Of a DNA stretch of 10,416 nt, positions 6,648 through 10,416 are shown one piece after another. Positions within the stretch are counted from its first letter, which is position 1; the number at the start of each line of letters is the position of its first letter. The DNA lies in assembly GCA_964571815.1 (NCBI GenBank), contig CAZNDN010000139.1:1-10416 (forward strand), in the 5' to 3' direction. This DNA comes from CAZNDN01 sp964571815. Lineage in GTDB: Bacteria; Fibrobacterota; Chitinivibrionia; Chitinivibrionales; WJKA01. The translations under genes and the position numbers were made by a program. The notes under the pieces were generated by a model. The model was not told the origin of the DNA. It saw nothing but the letters and a program-made list of their open reading frames with translations, and ran no database searches.

Positions 6648-8672
6648 ATGGACACTTTCCAGAATCAGGACCGCGACCCCGAAATCCGCCGACTGGGCGG
6701 GCTTCTCCGAAGCGTAGCGCCTCCCCCGCGCACCGAGGAGGACGACGCGGCGCTGGCCGAGCGAGTTCTGGCTGAAATTCACGCTCCCTCCGCCGATCGC
6801 CCGTGGCTTCCCTCCTGGTTGCCGGTCGGCGTGTTTTCCACGCTCCGGCAGGTGCGCGTGGCACTGCCGGCGGCTCTTGCGCTCATCGCGGCGGTCGGGC
6901 TTGTCATGCTGAGCAATCGGACCATGATGGTCCCATTGTCCCCGGGTCGCGTAATACGCATTCACGGACATGCATGGTCGTGCGAAACGCGCGAGGCCCC
7001 TGCCGATCGCCGACGCGCATGGGAGCCGCTCACTGTGCCGGCGTCGTTTGTCCGCGGAAAAACCTACCTTCTGGATAAGAACGCATCGGTGACCGTGGTG
7101 CTCGACGACGGCAGCCGGTTCGTACTCTCCTCGGGCGCCGAGATTCGTGCCCTGAAAACCGGGGCGGGCGCATTCCGGTCGTTTCTCGCGTCAGGGACAC
7201 TCACGGCCCGGGTCAAGGGGCCGCGAAAGTCCCCGTTCGTAGTGATGACCCCCAATGCGCGGTGCGAAGTCAAAGGGACGCGGTTTCGCGTTGACGTCGA
7301 GGCAACACCGCCGAGTGAGCCGGCACGGACTGCTCTGCTGGTGACCGAGGGAGCGGTCATGATGAAAGCACGTGAAGGCTCCGCCCCCCCGCATCTCATC
7401 GAAACGGGCCAACGGGCGATGATGCGGGGGGCGATTCTGGAGAGCCTGGAACAGGTGGAACTGCCCGAGGTACCGTCGAAACGGGACGCGTGGCTTCCCG
7501 GGGAGCACGACGGTGCGGATCCTGCCGACGCCCCCGCGCTGTTGAGTCTGGCCTCCAGACCGGCCGGTGCGGATGTGTTTCTCGATGGGAAACCGGTGGG
7601 ACAGACACCGCTCATGCTTGAGGAAAAAGCCGGGAGACGCACGGTGTCGATGACGTACCTTGATCATGAGCCCGTGGATACGATTGTAACGGCGCAGCCG
7701 GGCCGGCTTACCTCAATCGAGGCCACTCTTGAACCAACACCGCCGCGGCCGCGATCATCGGAGCCCGACCGCGAACGCGGCACAACGAAGCCGGCCGGCA
7801 AAAGGCGGCGCTCCGCCGGGATGCGGAGTCGGCCCACGCCCGCGGCGGACAGGCCTCCGCGGCCCCGCGTCCGAACACGCCTGCCGGAATCCTTCCCCGA
7901 ATACAAGCGGGCACAGGCCGCACTGCGCGGCGGTAACCACGAGCAAGCTCTGCGCATCCTGGACAACCTCTCGCGCAGGGACGATATGGCCGGCGAGGGA
8001 CGCATGAAGCTGCTGGAGGAAATGAGTCGCGCGCTGGAGAAGCAGGGACGGTACGAGCAGTTGCTCTCGGTGCTGGAGCGGATGTACGCACATGCGGAAT
8101 CGGATGTGAAACGAGACAACCTGCTCTGGCGTATCGCGAGCGTGCGACGTCATGACCTGGGGGACCTGCACGGTGCCGAGATGGACCTGGTGGCGTATCT
8201 GATTGCGCAGCCCGACGGGATCTGGATCGACGAGGCCTATCTGGGGCTGGCGCAGATACAGTATCGCCTGGGCAAATACGACGCCGCGGCGCGTACGTAC
8301 CGGAAACTGATCGACCGCGCTCCGTCGGAGGCATATATGGAGCAGGCAATGTTCGCTCTGGCCCACATTCTGACCCATGAGCTGGACAACTGCCGCCGGG
8401 GGCTTCCATGGTACTCACGGCTTCTGGATGAGTATGATGGGAGCCCCTACATGGAACGGGCACTGTTCTGGAAGGCTGAGTGTTTGCGGCGGCTCGGACA
8501 AGTCCGGGAAGCACGGGAGGCATACAGGCGGTACCTTTCGCTCTTTCCCGGTGGGCGATGGATACGGACGGCCAGGGCGCAGCTTCGACGGGATCGCCGC
8601 GGCCGGCCGGAACCGGGTGGTGCAGGGGGAGATTCGGAGACACAACCGGCCGAATCACCGCTCAAACCGTAA
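6648..8672 (+). CDS. Membrane-anchored FecR-domain protein with PEGA domain and TPR repeats; likely anti-sigma factor or sensor
   Basis: A 674-residue protein translated 1 nt after the ECF sigma gene, so probably its partner. Order: a cytosolic, acidic, helix-forming segment at 1-65 that could hold the sigma factor, without the HxxxCxxC zinc motif of many anti-sigma factors; one membrane helix at about 70-89; a FecR domain at about 136-240, with VTVVLDDGSRFVLSSGAEIR, the diagnostic TPNARCEVKGTRFRVDV and LLVTEGAVMM; a PEGA domain at about 298-362 (SRPAGADVFLDGKPVGQTP); a basic Pro-rich linker at 363-412; and a TPR array at about 415-645 (clear repeat around AYLGLAQIQYRLGKYDAAARTYRKLI, another at ALFWKAECLRRLGQVREAREAYRRYL). 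The C-terminal half should lie outside the inner membrane. In the classical Fec system FecR (about 317 residues) carries signals from the TonB receptor FecA. This protein is about twice that length and no FecA gene is visible, so the signal input is probably different. The basic linker may contact peptidoglycan or acidic polymers. Confidence 0.9.
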   Translation: MDTFQNQDRDPEIRRLGGLLRSVAPPPRTEEDDAALAERVLAEIHAPSADRPWLPSWLPVGVFSTLRQVRVALPAALALIAAVGLVMLSNRTMMVPLSPGRVIRIHGHAWSCETREAPADRRRAWEPLTVPASFVRGKTYLLDKNASVTVVLDDGSRFVLSSGAEIRALKTGAGAFRSFLASGTLTARVKGPRKSPFVVMTPNARCEVKGTRFRVDVEATPPSEPARTALLVTEGAVMMKAREGSAPPHLIETGQRAMMRGAILESLEQVELPEVPSKRDAWLPGEHDGADPADAPALLSLASRPAGADVFLDGKPVGQTPLMLEEKAGRRTVSMTYLDHEPVDTIVTAQPGRLTSIEATLEPTPPRPRSSEPDRERGTTKPAGKRRRSAGMRSRPTPAADRPPRPRVRTRLPESFPEYKRAQAALRGGNHEQALRILDNLSRRDDMAGEGRMKLLEEMSRALEKQGRYEQLLSVLERMYAHAESDVKRDNLLWRIASVRRHDLGDLHGAEMDLVAYLIAQPDGIWIDEAYLGLAQIQYRLGKYDAAARTYRKLIDRAPSEAYMEQAMFALAHILTHELDNCRRGLPWYSRLLDEYDGSPYMERALFWKAECLRRLGQVREAREAYRRYLSLFPGGRWIRTARAQLRRDRRGRPEPGGAGGDSETQPAESPLKP

Positions 8673-8703
8673 TGCCGGCCCGCGGATAAGCAGAGTGCTT
8701 TGC

Positions 8704-8738
8704 TTGAACTTTCACGACAGTTGTCACGACTGTATAAT
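8704..8738 (+). promoter_or_regulatory. Promoter-like region with direct repeats before the exported LamG-like gene
   Basis: A perfect TATAAT lies at 8733-8738, with TTCACG (8711-8716) 16 nt upstream as a partial -35 element. Overlapping this is a direct repeat, TCACGACAG (8712-8720) and TCACGACTG (8724-8732), 12 bp apart, placed where an activator or repressor could bind. An ECF-type reading is also possible: TTGAAC (8704-8709), 17 nt, then CGACT (8727-8731). Transcription would start near 8745, about 50 nt before the start codon at 8798. The remainder of 8673-8797 shows no gene. Confidence 0.45.
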
Positions 8739-8797
8739 AGTGTAGGAGTGATGTCCCGATTTCGCGACAGCGAGCAGTGCATCCGAAAGGAGCCGGA

Positions 8798-10177
8798 ATG
8801 AACCACGGTGTGATAAGAATACTCGCGATCCTGACGATAGCCTCCGCGGCTCGGGGAGGGGTTGTGTTCCAGGACGATTTCAGTGGAGGTGCAAACGAGT
8901 GGGTGGTGCTCAACACCGATACGGACCTGGAGCTTGACGCATCCGGGGGCGAGCTGCTCGTCGTCAACAGCGGCGCAAACGTCGGTATCGTCAAGCACGA
9001 CCAGGTTTTCGAGAATTTCACGTATTCCGTGACGGTCAGCGCGCATGGAGATGAGTTCACTACGCTCGGAATGGGGTTCTGTCTCGAGGAAAACGGCGCG
9101 GGGGGGTACTATTTTACAATCGATCACCGGAACAACTTCATGCTCAGCAGGCTTCCCGCGGGCGGCGGGGCCATGGTCACCATAACCTATCTGCCGCACT
9201 CGTTTCTGAGCGCGGGCACTAACAAGCTCACGGTCCACAAGCAGGGCTCCACGCTGACCCTCTACTGCAACGATCGGTGGGCGTACAGCACCACCGACGA
9301 AACCTTCGCATCGGGCAAGATTGCACTGATCCTGCCGGCCTCGAAGAGTGCCGTGTACGACGATGCTGTCGTGACCACCGATGCCCCGTCGATACCGGAG
9401 TCACAATGTTTCGCCGATGATTTTGCCGGTGATGGGCTTGCGGGATGGTACGAGCGCGGTATCTCCGGTTCTCTCTCTTCCGCATCGGGGGCGCTCACCA
9501 TCGACACGGAGAACGGCGGCACGGTCTTTGTGAGCGGCTCGTTCGATCAGTCTTCGGTGCGCGGTATTGTGCGACATGCCGGGGGTAGCAAACAGGCACC
9601 GTACGGGATCTCTTTCGTGACCATTCGTCTTGCGCAGAACAACACGGTATTCATGACACGCAACGTGGCATTGGTGATCACCGGCAATCGCAACTTCGGT
9701 CTCATTCGACCGGATACAGCCTCTTTCACACTGGCTCCGCCCAATACGGCGGTCAACGGCACCACCGACACGCTGGAAGCGCTGTGGCGGGACGGCGCCT
9801 ACGTGTTTGTGGTGAACGGGGACACCCTGATGGACACGGTCGTGAGCCTGCCGGAGTCGGAGGATTACGTAATCGACGGGGCCGGGTTCTATGCCGGAGC
9901 GGGTATTTCGCTGGTGTGCGACGACTTCTCGGTGAGTCGCGGCGCCGACTACGTCTGCCCCGTGGAGCCTCCGGTACTGGCCGGGGCGCCCCGCATGGTA
10001 CCCCTGAGCATCACGACCGGCGGCTCGAAGATATTCGACCTGCGGGGTCGCCTGATCGGCCGGCCGGGCGCGTTGAAGTTTCGAGGGAGGCCCGGGTACG
10101 GTGCATACCTGGTTAACCGGAACGCGGCGGGTATGCCGCGTCAACTGATAAAGGTGGAACATGATCGACAACCATAG
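8798..10177 (+). CDS. Exported protein with two LamG-like beta-sandwich domains and a C-terminal sorting-like domain
   Basis: A 459-residue protein with an N-terminal signal peptide (about residues 1-20, IRILAILTIASAA core, cleavage probably near ARG). Two similar domains follow, at about 22-193 and 203-381. Each opens with a phenylalanine-acidic-aspartate-phenylalanine motif and a nearby Trp (VFQDDFSGGANEW; CFADDFAGDGLAGW) and closes with a DDxxV/DDFSV strand (YDDAVV; CDDFSVSR). This pattern is typical of concanavalin-like LamG/DUF1080-type sandwich domains, many of which bind or act on carbohydrates; no catalytic residues can be assigned. The last 60 residues (PLSITTGGSKIFDLRGRLIG and GAYLVNRN) resemble C-terminal sorting domains of surface or type IX-like secreted proteins. 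The start at 8798 follows AAAGGAG (8786-8792) by 5 nt. The gene lies 125 nt after the FecR-like gene with its own promoter-like sequence, so it may be a target of the adjacent sigma factor. Confidence 0.75.
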   Translation: MNHGVIRILAILTIASAARGGVVFQDDFSGGANEWVVLNTDTDLELDASGGELLVVNSGANVGIVKHDQVFENFTYSVTVSAHGDEFTTLGMGFCLEENGAGGYYFTIDHRNNFMLSRLPAGGGAMVTITYLPHSFLSAGTNKLTVHKQGSTLTLYCNDRWAYSTTDETFASGKIALILPASKSAVYDDAVVTTDAPSIPESQCFADDFAGDGLAGWYERGISGSLSSASGALTIDTENGGTVFVSGSFDQSSVRGIVRHAGGSKQAPYGISFVTIRLAQNNTVFMTRNVALVITGNRNFGLIRPDTASFTLAPPNTAVNGTTDTLEALWRDGAYVFVVNGDTLMDTVVSLPESEDYVIDGAGFYAGAGISLVCDDFSVSRGADYVCPVEPPVLAGAPRMVPLSITTGGSKIFDLRGRLIGRPGALKFRGRPGYGAYLVNRNAAGMPRQLIKVEHDRQP

Positions 10178-10259
10178 GCGAATGTTCGACGGTTTTCGTC
10201 TTCATTCCGCAAGGGGCGGCAACCGGCTTTTCTTGACACGTTCAAAAGGGTGGTGAATC

Positions 10260-10416
10260 GTGACGGCAACACAGTGCGGGAGAAAACGGGTTTCGGCGTT
10301 GACCATGGTCGCGGTGCTTGCGGCCGGGGCTTGTAGTGGTGGTCGTGCACAATCCTACAAGGGCACGGGCGGTTTCGACGCGCCGTATTTTCAGGCGGAT
10401 TTTTACCAGGATCTCT
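10260..10416 (+). CDS. Start of an exported protein of unknown function, cut by window end
   Basis: Fifty-two codons are visible. A GTG start at 10260 has AAGGG (10246-10250) 9 nt upstream. The N-terminus is a good export signal: basic residues (CGRKR), a hydrophobic core VSALTMVAVLAAGA, then CSGGRAQS. Cleavage could follow GRA (signal peptidase I) or precede Cys25 as a lipoprotein, although the residue at -3 of the Cys is Ala rather than Leu. The mature start SYKGTGGFDAPYFQADFYQ is rich in Gly and aromatic residues and I do not recognise it. It lies 82 nt after the LamG-like gene on the same strand, with no clear terminator between, so co-transcription is plausible. Confidence 0.62.
   Translation, partial: MTATQCGRKRVSALTMVAVLAAGACSGGRAQSYKGTGGFDAPYFQADFYQDL

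Noticed and set aside
7708..8658. A 316-codon minus-strand frame opposite the FecR-PEGA-TPR gene.
   Set aside because: Same explanation: low-complexity Arg/Pro/Ala/Ser composition and full overlap with a well-supported gene.
8751..8801. A 16-codon frame (MSRFRDSEQCIRKEPE) ending in an ATGA overlap with the exported LamG-like gene.
   Set aside because: Its GGAG is only 2 nt from the ATG and lies at the predicted transcription start, so it would have almost no leader; ATGA overlaps also arise simply because ATGA start contexts are common.
6033..9106. Seven-base homopolymers at 6033-6039 (C), 7384-7390 (C) and 9100-9106 (G) as phase-variation tracts.
   Set aside because: Runs of seven are short for phase variation and expected in GC-rich DNA, and all frames are intact.
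10233..10238. Perfect TTGACA as a -35 element before the last gene.
   Set aside because: No -10 element lies at 16-18 nt, where the start codon already sits, and no -10-like hexamer is near enough.
1..10416. CRISPR arrays, tRNA or rRNA genes, insertion sequences, phage or integrase genes.
   Set aside because: No regularly spaced repeats, no tRNA-like cloverleaf, no terminal inverted repeats with target duplications and no transposase or integrase motifs were seen.

Overview
The window reads as a GC-rich, densely coding bacterial chromosome fragment, probably from a metagenome or draft assembly because a run of exactly 100 N interrupts it (4981-5080). The gene content points to a Gram-negative-type envelope: an ECF sigma factor paired with a membrane-anchored FecR-like protein, PEGA-domain envelope proteins, and an exported protein whose C-terminus resembles the sorting domains of Fibrobacterota/Bacteroidota-like and candidate-phylum bacteria (IFDLRGRLI followed by GAYLV). 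No taxonomic marker gene is present, so anything closer than that is a guess.

Layout. (1) 11-697, +: a class I SAM-dependent methyltransferase-like protein, converging with (2) 712-3864, -: a complete LacZ-type GH2 beta-galactosidase with all catalytic and metal-binding residues. The genes meet at a 16-bp perfect palindrome (695-710) and a hairpin inside the last lacZ codons. (3) 3865-4202: a divergent intergenic region with overlapping inverted repeats in the presumed lacZ leader. (4) 4203-4727, +: a YchJ-family protein with a SEC-C zinc motif at each end. (5) 4831 to the gap, +: a small CxCxC protein of unknown family, preceded by a possible 15-codon upstream ORF. (6) 5081-5959, +: the 3' part of a PEGA-domain envelope protein, beginning inside the gap. 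(7) 6059-6646, +: an ECF sigma factor, followed after 1 nt by (8) 6648-8672, +: a FecR-PEGA-TPR membrane protein, the likely anti-sigma partner or sensor. (9) 8798-10177, +: an exported protein with two LamG-like beta-sandwich domains and a C-terminal sorting-like domain, behind its own promoter-like region. (10) 10260 to the window end, +: the start of another exported protein.

The most coherent unit is 5081-10416. A PEGA envelope protein, a sigma factor, a membrane FecR-PEGA-TPR protein and two exported proteins lie on one strand. The inferred model is an envelope-sensing sigma/anti-sigma switch controlling surface or secreted proteins. No TonB receptor of the classical FecA type is visible nearby. 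Membership of the downstream genes in the sigma regulon is inferred from proximity and a weak promoter similarity only. The beta-galactosidase, YchJ-like and methyltransferase genes look like ordinary unlinked neighbours.
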